Part shown: positions 51,714-60,518 of the stretch, in pieces
Layout of the letters: each line of letters starts with the position of its first letter
How positions within the stretch are numbered: the first letter of the stretch is position 1
Assembly: GCA_020638995.1 (NCBI GenBank)
Contig: JACKHM010000001.1
Coordinates: forward strand, 1,736,001 to 1,800,000
DNA length: 64,000 nucleotides
Origin: Planctomycetaceae bacterium
GTDB lineage: Bacteria > Planctomycetota > Planctomycetia > Pirellulales > Pirellulaceae
Reading direction: 5' to 3'
Translations under genes and position numbers: made by a program
Notes under the pieces: generated by a model
Seen by the model: the letters and a program-made list of their open reading frames with translations, nothing else
The model's database searches: none
Told to the model about the DNA's origin: nothing

Positions 51714-52736
51714 ATGTTGCGAAACAAACTCGGTGCGACTGATATATGGAGTATTGTCGCAACACCGCGCAAGCTGCCCTGGCGTTGGTCCAAGTTGCCA
51801 CCGGCATTCACGAACCAACAGCGACTTGTGATCGGGATCACGCTCCTACTCGTGCTATCGCCCGCCGTTCCGAGTTGGGGAGTAATAGTACTGTTGAAGA
51901 ATCAGGATGAACCAGTTCGAGGAACGCTGGTCCATGAGGACGGCGTGCATGTCGAAGTTCACGAGTCGCTCCCCAATGGCGATATTCGCAAACACGTTTT
52001 CCCGAGAGTGTCCATCGAAGACATGATTCGAGCGGTCGACACCGAGCGTTTGGCAGCGTTGAATCCGGACTCGCCAGCAGATTACCGCAGCTACGCCGAA
52101 GAACTGGCAGGCAAGACCGAAGACCCGGAGGCGCGTGTTGCGGCGATTCGGCTGTACTTGATTGCCGCTTATCTTCAGCCAAATGATCTGGGACGCAGTT
52201 GCTTGTTGGGGATGGCCGGACTGGCACGATCACCGGAGGAAGAAAGGGCTTTCCGAGCGATGGCGTTTTCCCTAGATCCGGGGCACGACACGTCGCTGCT
52301 CAAAACGCCCACGGCGACAGTCGCAGAATTCGCTGGAATCACGGACGCCGATCGCGCGGCGTTGCGGACGACACTACAACTGCTTCGATCCGGAAAGCTA
52401 GTCGAGGCTCGTCGATTCACGCAACGTCCACCCGTGCAGGCCGCCGCTAACTATTACTCGCACATCGTCGCTGACAGCGATTACAAAGAGGCATTCGATC
52501 TCGCAGGACGCCTTAGTCCCCGTCTGCTGCGTAAGTTCCTGACCTTGGAACTCCTGCTCTCCGCTGCCTCGACGAATGGTCGCAACGAAGAGGACGAAAC
52601 GTATGTACCGTGGTCACAACTCATCGCGCGCGACGACACGCAACCAACGACCCCCCAATCGTTAACGACGGTGACGGAGTTCGACCCGCGTCAATCGACC
52701 TATCGCGACGGGAAGTGGATCGTTCCCGAGAAGTAA
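51714..52736 (+). CDS. Exported protein, last gene of the ExbB/ExbD cluster
   Basis: A 340-residue protein whose start follows the stop of the giant gene by 1 bp. An internal signal-anchor lies at residues 40-60 (VIGITLLLVLSPAVPSWGVI). The small beta domain that follows (VLLKNQDEPVRGTLVHEDGV, then VFPRVSIEDMI) resembles the start of the first cluster gene. TPR-like helices fill the rest. Function unknown. Confidence 0.6.
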   Translation: MLRNKLGATDIWSIVATPRKLPWRWSKLPPAFTNQQRLVIGITLLLVLSPAVPSWGVIVLLKNQDEPVRGTLVHEDGVHVEVHESLPNGDIRKHVFPRVSIEDMIRAVDTERLAALNPDSPADYRSYAEELAGKTEDPEARVAAIRLYLIAAYLQPNDLGRSCLLGMAGLARSPEEERAFRAMAFSLDPGHDTSLLKTPTATVAEFAGITDADRAALRTTLQLLRSGKLVEARRFTQRPPVQAAANYYSHIVADSDYKEAFDLAGRLSPRLLRKFLTLELLLSAASTNGRNEEDETYVPWSQLIARDDTQPTTPQSLTTVTEFDPRQSTYRDGKWIVPEK

Positions 52737-52775
52737 CGCAGGCTCGACGCGATAATTCGGTCGCTAGGAGATCAG

Positions 52776-52946
52776 CTACCCGCGTCCACCTTCACAACAA
52801 GTTTCGCAGATGGTGTGGCACTGCGAACACTGAAGCTTCGCCCGGATCTCAACCAATCGTCCTGCACAGACGGGGCAGACGAGTCGACAATCTACTTCAT
52901 CGTGCTCGGCGTGCGTCGGCTTAATGTTAGAATCTCGATTCTGCAT
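52776..52946 (-). CDS. Small zinc-ribbon protein
   Basis: A 56-residue protein from ATG 52946: CRLVCPVCAGRLVEIRAKLQ, then CSQCHTICETCCEGGRG. The CxxC pairs form one zinc ribbon with a cysteine-rich tail. Such small proteins recur in planctomycetes. It faces the cluster end and is followed 50 bp downstream by nothing on its strand. Confidence 0.6.
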   Translation of the reverse strand: MQNRDSNIKPTHAEHDEVDCRLVCPVCAGRLVEIRAKLQCSQCHTICETCCEGGRG

Positions 52947-53000
52947 CACTGTCAAACTCGGGATACTATGCCTGCGCATCGGAGTATAACCATGGGGAGT

Positions 53001-55199
53001 CTACGCATCAGGCATGTCACAACTGAGTCCACCGGCGGCGGGAACGTAACAGGCTCGCGTATAGTCCATCACCATCCGATGAGCGCTGAAGCGCCATGCC
53101 AATGTTGAGATGGAGTTCATCATCATCTGAATCCACTTCCGAGGCAGGCCATCCACATCGCGATCGTAGAACGTGGGGATGATTTGCTCTTCGAGGACGC
53201 TGTAAAGGGATTCTGCGTCGCGGCGATCTGTGATCTCGTCAGAGACATGTTGTGTGCCGTTGCCAATAGCGAATCCATTGGTGCCGTCGTAAGCTTCGGC
53301 CCACCATCCATCGAGGATCGAGCAGTTCAGCCCGCCGTTCAGGACAACCTTTTGGCCGCTCGTTCCCGAAGCTTCCAAGGGCCGGCGTGGGTTATTTAGC
53401 CACACGTCCACACCTTGAACCATGTGACGACCAACATTGATGTCATAGTCTTCAACGAAGACGATCTTCTTCGCAAACCTTTCATCGTGGCGCAAGTTCG
53501 CGACGCGTTGGATGAACTGCTTACCTGGCTCGTCTTTGGGGTGAGCCTTACCCGAAAAGATAAACTGCACAGGACGTTCGCGATTGTCGAGGATCTCTAG
53601 CACGCGTTCCAAATCCGACAAAAACAGATTTGCTCGCTTGTATGTCGCAAAACGACGAGCAAAACCAATCGTCAACGCATTTGGATCGAGCACATTGCGA
53701 GCGGCCTCAACGGCATCTTCGCCTTCCTCGCGGCGACGGCACTGGCGGCTGAGGCGGCGGCGGACAAACGTCAACAGCAAGCTCTTGAGCGCGTTGTGTG
53801 TCTCCCAAAGTTCACCGGGATCAACCTTATGGATCTCTTGCCATGCGGCAGGCTCTCCCATCCCGCTCGACCAACCGGCCGGGAAGTGACGGTCGTACAG
53901 CTGACGCATCTGCCAAGCCAACCAACTTGGTACGTGAACCCCATTTGTGATATGACCAATCGGAACTTCTTCTTCAACTCGCCACGGCCACAAATGAGCC
54001 CACATGCGGCGACTGACATGGCCATGCAGGCTACTCACGGCGTTTGCACGACGAGAGAGCTTTAGACCAACGACCGTCATGCAGAACGACTCGTGGTCAT
54101 TCTGTGGCTCGACACGACCCAGCCCCATCAGTTGCTCGTATGAGATTCCGAGGGAATCTCGCAACGGACCAAGATGCTCTTCAACAAGCGCCCCATCGAA
54201 GCGGTCGTGTCCCGCAGGAACGGGCGTGTGGGTTGTAAAGACCGTATGCTGTGCCACTTCGCGAAGCGAGTCGTCGAAGGTCATACCGTCAAAGTGCATC
54301 CGCTCGCGAATCACCTCCAGCGGACCAAATGCACTGTGGCCTTCGTTCAAGTGATACACGCCGGGAGTGATGCCAAGCGCGCGCAGCGCTTTTACTCCGC
54401 CAACCCCTAACAGAAGTTCTTGGCGGATTCGCGTTCGTTCATCTCCGCCATACAACCGGTTCGTGAGTTCACGATCTTCCGGCTTATTGCCCTCGACATT
54501 GGAATCCAAGAGGTACAACTTCACGCGCCCGACGCGAACTAGCCACACTTTAGCAAACAACTGGCCATTCCGGGTGTCGATCTGAACCGTTACCGGTTTG
54601 CCATCGGGTCCGCGAGCTGGCTCAAGCGGCGCGTTTTCTACTTTGGTGTCTTGGTACTCTTCGCGTTGGTAACCTTCCGCGTCCAGATGTTGGCGAAAAT
54701 AACCTTGGCCATAAAACAGACCGATCGCGACAAACGGAATCCCCAAACCGCTGGCACTTTTGACGTGGTCACCAGACAAGACTCCCAGGCCGCCGGAGTA
54801 GATAGGCATTGACTCGTGCATGCCAAATTCGGCAGAGAAGTAGGCGACTGGTTTGGCGCCGAGAATACCTGTATTCGTGGCACCCCAGTCGGGACGCGTC
54901 GCCAGATACTCTCTCAGTCGACGCACTGCATAGTTGATACGGCTATAAAGCACCATTTCCGCGGCGCGGTTTGCCAATCGTTCCGGTGTAAATTCTTTCA
55001 GTAAAGCGATCGGATTATGGTCGAGCTGCCGCCAGCGAATGGGGTCGAGGTCCCGAAACAAGGCGATAACTTCAGGATGCCAGCTCCACCACAGATTCCG
55101 CGACAAGAACATGCACTTATCGTATAAATCGTTGGGGCTCGACTCACCCGCGGTCAGTAATTGGGATTCCTGGTGCGGCATTTCTTCCACCTGGCTCAT
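53001..55199 (-). CDS. glgP: Alpha-glucan (glycogen) phosphorylase
   Basis: A 732-residue GT35 phosphorylase of the shorter bacterial/archaeal type. It releases glucose-1-phosphate from glycogen or maltodextrin. YFSAEFGMHESMPIYSGGLG marks the N-terminal domain, and GVYHLNEGHSAFGPLEVIR follows. FARRFATYKRANLFLSDLER and FSGKAHPKDEPGKQFIQRVA are family blocks. The pyridoxal-phosphate lysine lies in EASGTSGQKVVLNGGLN. GGAGG precedes the ATG at 55199. It stands alone, divergent from the acetolactate synthase gene. Confidence 0.92.
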   Translation of the reverse strand: MSQVEEMPHQESQLLTAGESSPNDLYDKCMFLSRNLWWSWHPEVIALFRDLDPIRWRQLDHNPIALLKEFTPERLANRAAEMVLYSRINYAVRRLREYLATRPDWGATNTGILGAKPVAYFSAEFGMHESMPIYSGGLGVLSGDHVKSASGLGIPFVAIGLFYGQGYFRQHLDAEGYQREEYQDTKVENAPLEPARGPDGKPVTVQIDTRNGQLFAKVWLVRVGRVKLYLLDSNVEGNKPEDRELTNRLYGGDERTRIRQELLLGVGGVKALRALGITPGVYHLNEGHSAFGPLEVIRERMHFDGMTFDDSLREVAQHTVFTTHTPVPAGHDRFDGALVEEHLGPLRDSLGISYEQLMGLGRVEPQNDHESFCMTVVGLKLSRRANAVSSLHGHVSRRMWAHLWPWRVEEEVPIGHITNGVHVPSWLAWQMRQLYDRHFPAGWSSGMGEPAAWQEIHKVDPGELWETHNALKSLLLTFVRRRLSRQCRRREEGEDAVEAARNVLDPNALTIGFARRFATYKRANLFLSDLERVLEILDNRERPVQFIFSGKAHPKDEPGKQFIQRVANLRHDERFAKKIVFVEDYDINVGRHMVQGVDVWLNNPRRPLEASGTSGQKVVLNGGLNCSILDGWWAEAYDGTNGFAIGNGTQHVSDEITDRRDAESLYSVLEEQIIPTFYDRDVDGLPRKWIQMMMNSISTLAWRFSAHRMVMDYTRACYVPAAGGLSCDMPDA

Positions 55200-55503
55200 A
55201 GCATTTCCCTCCGGTGTAGAGATCCGACGCGTTGCGTCCGGTCGGGGGCATTGTCGAGGGCAATTTGTTACTTGTCGAGGGGTCGCTGTCAAGGCGATTG
55301 CTCGAACCTGGACAATTGGAAGGCTTGTCCGCCCCGCAAGGTTCCCAGTTCGCGGAGTTTAGGCCAGTTTTGCGGCTTGTTCTCGCAATCACAGCAAACG
55401 GCATTTGCAATCGCACTCTTGCCGTCTCGACCACGTGAACTATCGCTTGAAAGGGAGTGTCTCATCACCTAAAGTGAAATGTTGCCAACAGTTCCGTTGG
55501 CAT

Positions 55504-55542
55504 GCCCCCTTTTCGTAAAGATTGCCCCCTTTCGTAAAGATT
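55504..55542. repeat. Tandem 19-20 bp repeat upstream of acetolactate synthase
   Basis: GCCCCCTTTTCGTAAAGATT (55504-55523) is followed directly by GCCCCCTTTCGTAAAGATT (55524-55542). The copies lie 40 bp before the start codon, in the leader or promoter. A duplicated binding site or a slippage product are both possible. Confidence 0.5.
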
Positions 55543-55580
55543 ACTGTGCCTTTCCCGCGAGTTCACTGGGAGCGAAGACT

Positions 55581-57347
55581 GTGGCTACTGCCGACAAAGC
55601 GATTGACAATCAACTCATGAATGGTGCCGACATTCTCATTAAGTCGTTGGTAGATCATGATGTAGATGTCATTTTCGCCTATCCAGGGGGTGCGAGCATG
55701 CCACTGCATCAGGCCCTGACGCGGTACAAGGACCGAATTCGCACGATCTTACCTCGTCATGAGCAAGGCGGCTCGTTCGCCGCTCAAGGGTATGCAAGGA
55801 CGACCGGAAAGCCTGGTATTTGCATGGCAACCAGCGGACCTGGAGCGACAAATCTCGTCACCGGATTGGCGGACGCAAAGTTGGATAGCATCCCGATCAT
55901 CGCCATCACCGGCCAAGTCCCGACCCCCTACATCGGCCTCGACGCGTTCCAAGAGACGCCGATCGTAGAGATATGCCGTGGAATCACCAAGCATCACTAT
56001 CTAGTTACGGATGTTAAAGATTTACCTCGTGTGATGAACGAAGCGTTCCATGTGGCTACGACCGGGCGACCCGGGCCTGTTCTGGTCGATATGCCTAAGG
56101 ACATCCAGAACGAGTCGTGTGTGCCCGACTGGGACGCGCCGATGCAGTTGCCGGGATATTTTGTCAACGAGAAAACTGCACAACCTGAGCAAATTAAGCA
56201 GGTCGCCGCAGCGATCAAGCGTGCCAAAAGGCCGCTCATCTATGCCGGTGGCGGCGTGATCGCGTCAGGCGCAAGTGACGAGCTGCGGAGGTTAGTCCAC
56301 ACAACTGGAATTCCAACGACAATGACAGTGATGGGACTCGGATCACTCCCCAGTGAAGATCCCTTGTCATTGGATATGCTCGGGATGCACGGCAGCGCGT
56401 ATGCCAATTGGGCAATTCGAGACGCCGACCTGTTGATTGCACTGGGCGTTCGCTTTGACGATCGAGTGACAGGCAAGGTCGAAGAGTTTGCGAAGCGTGC
56501 AAAAATCGTGCACATCGACATTGACCCTTCGGAGATCAACAAGATCAAAGAGGCTCATATTCCAATTGTCAGCGACGTGAAGTTCGCCTTGCAAGAACTC
56601 AACAAGATCGTTGAACCGAAGGAAGACATCAAGGAATGGGTTGATCAATGCCAGACATGGAAACGCGAGACGCCATTCAAATACGACACCACGTTCGAAG
56701 GCATCACGCAACAACATGCGATCAGCGAGTTGTCCCGGCTGACTCAAGACCGAAAGACAATCATCAGTGTGGGTGTTGGCCAACATCAAATGTGGACTGC
56801 ACAGTTCTATAAATTCAAGCATCCGCGCACCTGGATGTCCAGTTCCGGACTCGGCACCATGGGATTCGGGTTGCCCGCCGCGATGGGAGCCCAGGCGGCC
56901 CATCCAGACGCTCTGGTCATCGACATTGATGGAGATGGCAGCTTCCAGATGAATATCCAAGAGCTCGCCTGTTGTTACTGCGAGAATTTGCCTGTGAAAG
57001 TGCTGTTATTGAATAACCAACACCTCGGCATGGTCGTTCAGTGGGAAGATAGATTCTTCAAAGGCAATCGAGCGCACACTTACCTTGGCCCGACCCATCA
57101 TGCCGAGGCGACTGGCGATGGAGATGGAGATTATGCTGAAGATCGCTACCCCGATTTTGTCACCATTGCCAAAGGCTACGGAATTTCTGCGGCCACCGTT
57201 CGCGACAAGACGGACCTCGTGGCCGCACTCGAAGAGATGATCAATCACGACGGGCCGTACGTCCTCGACGTTCAAGTGCCTTACCAAGAACAAGTGCTCC
57301 CGATGATTCCTTCCGGACATACGGTAGACGATATGATCATCGAGTAG
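55581..57347 (+). CDS. ilvB: Acetolactate synthase large subunit
   Basis: A 588-residue thiamine-diphosphate enzyme that makes acetolactate from pyruvate in valine, leucine and isoleucine synthesis. FAYPGGASMPLHQALTRYKD opens the Pyr domain, and RHEQGGSFAAQGYARTTGK holds the catalytic Glu. The central domain has GGGVIASGASDELRR. The ThDP/Mg motif is DIDGDGSFQMNIQELACC, closing at LLLNNQHLGMV. GTG at 55581 is chosen because it begins the conserved part after GGGAG. No small-subunit gene (ilvN) follows, so the regulatory subunit must lie elsewhere. Confidence 0.92.
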   Translation: MATADKAIDNQLMNGADILIKSLVDHDVDVIFAYPGGASMPLHQALTRYKDRIRTILPRHEQGGSFAAQGYARTTGKPGICMATSGPGATNLVTGLADAKLDSIPIIAITGQVPTPYIGLDAFQETPIVEICRGITKHHYLVTDVKDLPRVMNEAFHVATTGRPGPVLVDMPKDIQNESCVPDWDAPMQLPGYFVNEKTAQPEQIKQVAAAIKRAKRPLIYAGGGVIASGASDELRRLVHTTGIPTTMTVMGLGSLPSEDPLSLDMLGMHGSAYANWAIRDADLLIALGVRFDDRVTGKVEEFAKRAKIVHIDIDPSEINKIKEAHIPIVSDVKFALQELNKIVEPKEDIKEWVDQCQTWKRETPFKYDTTFEGITQQHAISELSRLTQDRKTIISVGVGQHQMWTAQFYKFKHPRTWMSSSGLGTMGFGLPAAMGAQAAHPDALVIDIDGDGSFQMNIQELACCYCENLPVKVLLLNNQHLGMVVQWEDRFFKGNRAHTYLGPTHHAEATGDGDGDYAEDRYPDFVTIAKGYGISAATVRDKTDLVAALEEMINHDGPYVLDVQVPYQEQVLPMIPSGHTVDDMIIE

Positions 57348-57367
57348 GTTGATTTGCTCAGGGTTCA

Positions 57368-58129
57368 ATGCGAACGAGACGCCTCGTCAAAAGATCGTTT
57401 TCGGCTTCGGGCCTGCTCCATTTCGCTGCTATCTCTGCACTAGCGGGATGGTCTGCGTACTCGGACTTGGCTCGCCCGCGATTTGCAGGCCAGAACACCT
57501 CGATTGAGTTGATCGTAGCCCGCGCCAACACCACTTGGACGCCCGAGCCAATAACTTTCGATCTTGAAATTGTCGATGATGTTCGGGTAACCGTCGAGCC
57601 CAAAAGCGTACAGATCGCGCGCAAGCAATTCGATGATTTGCCAGCGACGGAAACCGCCTTCAAAGGGTTGGCGACAGAGTCTTTGAGAAGACAGCATTCG
57701 ACTGCGTTGGATCTTGCTCACACACGACCATCGAACAATGCGGAGTCGATTGCCGAGGGTCGACCGCCTAAAACATTTGATCTCCCGCGCCACGAGCCGC
57801 GACCACCCGATACGACTCTCGCAGTCATCCAGACTCCCGAGGCCGTTGGGACCGATAGAACCGCTCCAAGTTTCACCTCCAGCCCGCCTCCGACGTATCC
57901 TGCCGTCGCGATACAGAATAGGTGGGAAGGCACCGTATTACTGCGTGTCCAGATCAGCGCGAGTGGAATGGTTGACGAAGTCGAAGTTGCAAAGAGCAGT
58001 GGCTACCCGGTACTGGACGGAGCAGCCGTAAATGCCGTCCGAAGATGGAGCGGTTCGCCTGCGACGAGCAACGGACGAGACGTCGCAACGATCGAATTGC
58101 TCCCGGTGCGGTTCACACTTCGTGATTGA
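57368..58129 (+). CDS. TonB-like energy transducer
   Basis: A 253-residue protein with an N-terminal anchor (SASGLLHFAAISALAGWSAY) and a Pro-rich middle (PPKTFDLPRHEPRPPDTT). The C-terminal domain has the TonB pattern: SPPPTYPAVAIQNRWEGTVL, LRVQISASGMVDEVEVAKSS, GYPVLDGAAVNAVRRW. TonB proteins carry energy from ExbB/ExbD to outer-membrane receptors. It lies 20 bp after ilvB but is functionally more likely linked with the channel cluster at 43.6-45.4 kb. Confidence 0.85.
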   Translation: MRTRRLVKRSFSASGLLHFAAISALAGWSAYSDLARPRFAGQNTSIELIVARANTTWTPEPITFDLEIVDDVRVTVEPKSVQIARKQFDDLPATETAFKGLATESLRRQHSTALDLAHTRPSNNAESIAEGRPPKTFDLPRHEPRPPDTTLAVIQTPEAVGTDRTAPSFTSSPPPTYPAVAIQNRWEGTVLLRVQISASGMVDEVEVAKSSGYPVLDGAAVNAVRRWSGSPATSNGRDVATIELLPVRFTLRD

Positions 58130-58173
58130 CCAGAACTTTGTTCCATCTCGACAGAGCGGAATCGCATTCGATT

Positions 58174-59358
58174 TCACCCTTTGTCAATAGAGACCCCAGG
58201 CGTCGATTGAGCCAGAAACTCCTTAGCGCTTCGCGACATTGCCTTCACGTCCAGTTCCCGTCGCAATGCCGAACCTTGATCGGGCTGCTCCTCGTAGTAG
58301 ATCATTACGACAGGCAACCGACCGCGCGTATAGCGTGAAGCAGTACCCGAATTGTGCTGATCGAGTCGGCGACTCAGGTTGTTCGTAATGCCGGTGTAAA
58401 GCGACCCGTCGACACATCGCAAGATGTAGACAAACCACCGTTCCACTAGTTGTCGCTTCAACTTCAGCACCGCAACTTCCTTGGCCTTAGCTTCGACCTC
58501 GACGGTCAAGCTTAAGTCACGCCAGCACTGCGGAAAGTCTTGAATATCGATGAAGTCATGATGCGGCTTGGGGTTCTTGCCCTTCCAACCTTCGAGTGGA
58601 CTAGAGATGTGGAACAGCGGTTCGCGATTCCACGTGGCAACCGCACGGCGCGTCGCTTCCTCGACCGAGAGTTCATCCCGATTGCAGCGGTGGTGGTGGA
58701 CATCGTAGACGAGCGGAATACCTTCGGCTTGACACAACGGCAGCAGATCATTCGGCGTGTACGTCGTGTCGTCGTTTTCAAGTGTGAGTCTACTTCTCGA
58801 CCGCTCGGATAGGCGATTCACGCGCATGGCCAATCGATTCAGTGATTCGGCTTTGTTACCGTACGCGCCGCCTCCGTGGATGTTCACAACATCGGCACCC
58901 ACCCACTCGGCAACTTCCGATTGATATTCTAATTCCGCGACGGAACTCGTGACGACGTCGGCACGAGGCGAATTCAGGACAACAAATTGATCAGGGTGTA
59001 GGCAAGTTCGGATGCCGGAAGTCTTGGCAAACTCACCACAGGCTCGAAATCGTTCAACGATCTCTTCGCCTCTCGGAAGTTCATTCATGGAATAGCCGCA
59101 TGCGGAGTGAGTCTTCAACGGCAGTATCTGACTATTGATTCGGAACGAGCCGATCCCGTGAGTTGCGCAGAAATGCAATGCGGCGAGCAATGCATCGGCA
59201 TTGGCCAGGCACAACTCGGAGAGTTTTGCAAGCGCAAGCTCGCGTTTCATCCCACTGTTGGCTTTCACCGTCGTGGTGCGAAACCTGATCGGCTGCTGTG
59301 AAAACGTGCAGCAGAGCCCAAGTCGAGGGACCGTTGGGGACGGGGTGACACTGTTCAC
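58174..59358 (-). CDS. uvsE: UV-damage endonuclease (UVDE) fused to a GIY-YIG domain
   Basis: A 394-residue fusion. Residues 10-290 are UVDE: RLGLCCTFSQQPIRFRTTTV, YSMNELPRG, LHPDQFVVLNSPRADV, NIHGGGAYGNKAESL, LTLENDDTTYTPNDLLPLC, VYDVHHHRCN and the final SSPLEGW. This TIM-barrel enzyme nicks 5' of UV photoproducts. Residues 308-385 are GIY-YIG: RWFVYILRCVDGSLYTGITN, RRLDQHNSG and an Arg-rich RYTRGRLPVVMIYYEEQ, as in the UvrC nuclease fold. Start is GTG at 59358 in ATGTGA overlap with the tspO stop. The pairing of two DNA nucleases in one chain is unusual. Confidence 0.85.
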   Translation of the reverse strand: MNSVTPSPTVPRLGLCCTFSQQPIRFRTTTVKANSGMKRELALAKLSELCLANADALLAALHFCATHGIGSFRINSQILPLKTHSACGYSMNELPRGEEIVERFRACGEFAKTSGIRTCLHPDQFVVLNSPRADVVTSSVAELEYQSEVAEWVGADVVNIHGGGAYGNKAESLNRLAMRVNRLSERSRSRLTLENDDTTYTPNDLLPLCQAEGIPLVYDVHHHRCNRDELSVEEATRRAVATWNREPLFHISSPLEGWKGKNPKPHHDFIDIQDFPQCWRDLSLTVEVEAKAKEVAVLKLKRQLVERWFVYILRCVDGSLYTGITNNLSRRLDQHNSGTASRYTRGRLPVVMIYYEEQPDQGSALRRELDVKAMSRSAKEFLAQSTPGVSIDKG

Positions 59359-59765
59359 ATCCGTGCCCCTTCGCAATTCATCCAAGTGATACTTAGTTGC
59401 AGTACCGTTGCGATCGAAACCCAAAGAAGGTAGGGCGTCTGCGCCACAGCAATCCATCGACAGTGCGGCCAGATCGCTTTCATCGACCAAAGGATGGTGA
59501 GCCACACAATAACAATGTCGACCGCAGCCAGCGGCAAGTTGCGCATTCCAAACTGAATCGGCGTAAACAGGAGGTTCGCGATAAGGTTAATGATAAAGGG
59601 GGCAACTATGAACTTCGCCAATCGGCCTCGCCCCGCTTGCACAAACACGAATCCAAAAGTGAGCACAATAATTGGGTAGAGAATCTGCCAGATCAAACCA
59701 ATCGTTGCCGGTGCCGGCGTCCAGCTCGGCTTCCACAATGCTTCGTACCACGTCATCCAACCCAT
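59355..59765 (-). CDS. tspO: TspO/MBR-family tryptophan-rich sensory protein
   Basis: A 136-residue five-helix membrane protein: WYEALWKPSWTPAPATIGLI, WQILYPIIVLTFGFVFVQAG, FTPIQFGMRNLPLAAVDI, VIVWLTILWSMKAIWPHCRW and YLLWVSIATVLQLSITWMN. The W-rich helices fit the family, which binds porphyrins and is often tied to light or oxidative stress. ATG at 59765 (MGWMTWYEALW) is preferred. It is coupled to the UVDE gene by a 4-bp overlap. An additional frameshifted copy lies at 39886-40280. Confidence 0.9.
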   Translation of the reverse strand: MGWMTWYEALWKPSWTPAPATIGLIWQILYPIIVLTFGFVFVQAGRGRLAKFIVAPFIINLIANLLFTPIQFGMRNLPLAAVDIVIVWLTILWSMKAIWPHCRWIAVAQTPYLLWVSIATVLQLSITWMNCEGARM

Positions 59766-59842
59766 ACGTGCCTTTCGAGCGCCTCTCAGAGTCGCCATCT
59801 CTTCGATGTGATTTCTACTGCATGCTTCTGTCACTTACATCC

Positions 59843-60355
59843 TTACGAAACTTTTGCCCGCGCGGTTGCGCAGCAACCAATTGGTGTAAAAACGCTCCCC
59901 AGTGCATCGCGACGAAATTCGAAGATCCTCGTCAAATCACGCCGCACCAGCAGCGGATGCAAAATGAATCCCAACGGAACCGCATAGTTTACGACATCTC
60001 GGACTAACGTGCCGTCCGACACCTCTTCGAAGGTGTGTTGGTGGTGCCAGTAGTGATAAGGCCCCTTCAATTGCTCGTCAACGAATTGAAAGGGCGGCTG
60101 CCAATCGCTGATCTTACTCCGCCAGCGTATTGGTACCCCGTGGAGTCGCAATCTGTAGTCGATTAGCCTGCCCGGGCACATTTCTATGGGACGCGGGGTC
60201 AGGACTGAGAAGTGCAGCCAAGGCGGCGTAATTGCTTCCAGTTGATACGCATCGGCGAAGAACTCGAAGACCCTGTCGCGAGCTTCTGGGACCCGCAGTT
60301 CCGTCGTCAGACAGTATCCTCGCGAACTTGGCTGCTTCCCGATCGTGATGGACAT
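59843..60355 (-). CDS. SRPBCC-fold (START/polyketide-cyclase-like) protein
   Basis: A 170-residue protein: LTTELRVPEARDRVFEFFAD, then LEAITPPWLHFSVLTPRPIE and YRLRLHGVPIRWRSKISDW. VRDVVNYAVPLGFILHPLLV precedes a C-terminal helix. This matches the SRPBCC subgroup (ligand-binding cyclase/dehydrase-like) often found beside photolyase and LitR genes. Ligand unknown. It is the second gene of the minus-strand set after the sigma factor. Confidence 0.8.
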   Translation of the reverse strand: MSITIGKQPSSRGYCLTTELRVPEARDRVFEFFADAYQLEAITPPWLHFSVLTPRPIEMCPGRLIDYRLRLHGVPIRWRSKISDWQPPFQFVDEQLKGPYHYWHHQHTFEEVSDGTLVRDVVNYAVPLGFILHPLLVRRDLTRIFEFRRDALGSVFTPIGCCATARAKVS

Positions 60356-60518
60356 TACAACAATCTCCAGCGGACACTAGGACCTCCGATTCCAAGCCTG
60401 AAGGGCGCGAGTATGAACCGAGTGCCCAACTCGTCGTGATGCGGCAACTGATCGGGCTCGCTATCGTTAACTACGCTCATCTCACTTGAGTTTCAGTTTA
60501 AATCACTCGCGAAAACAC

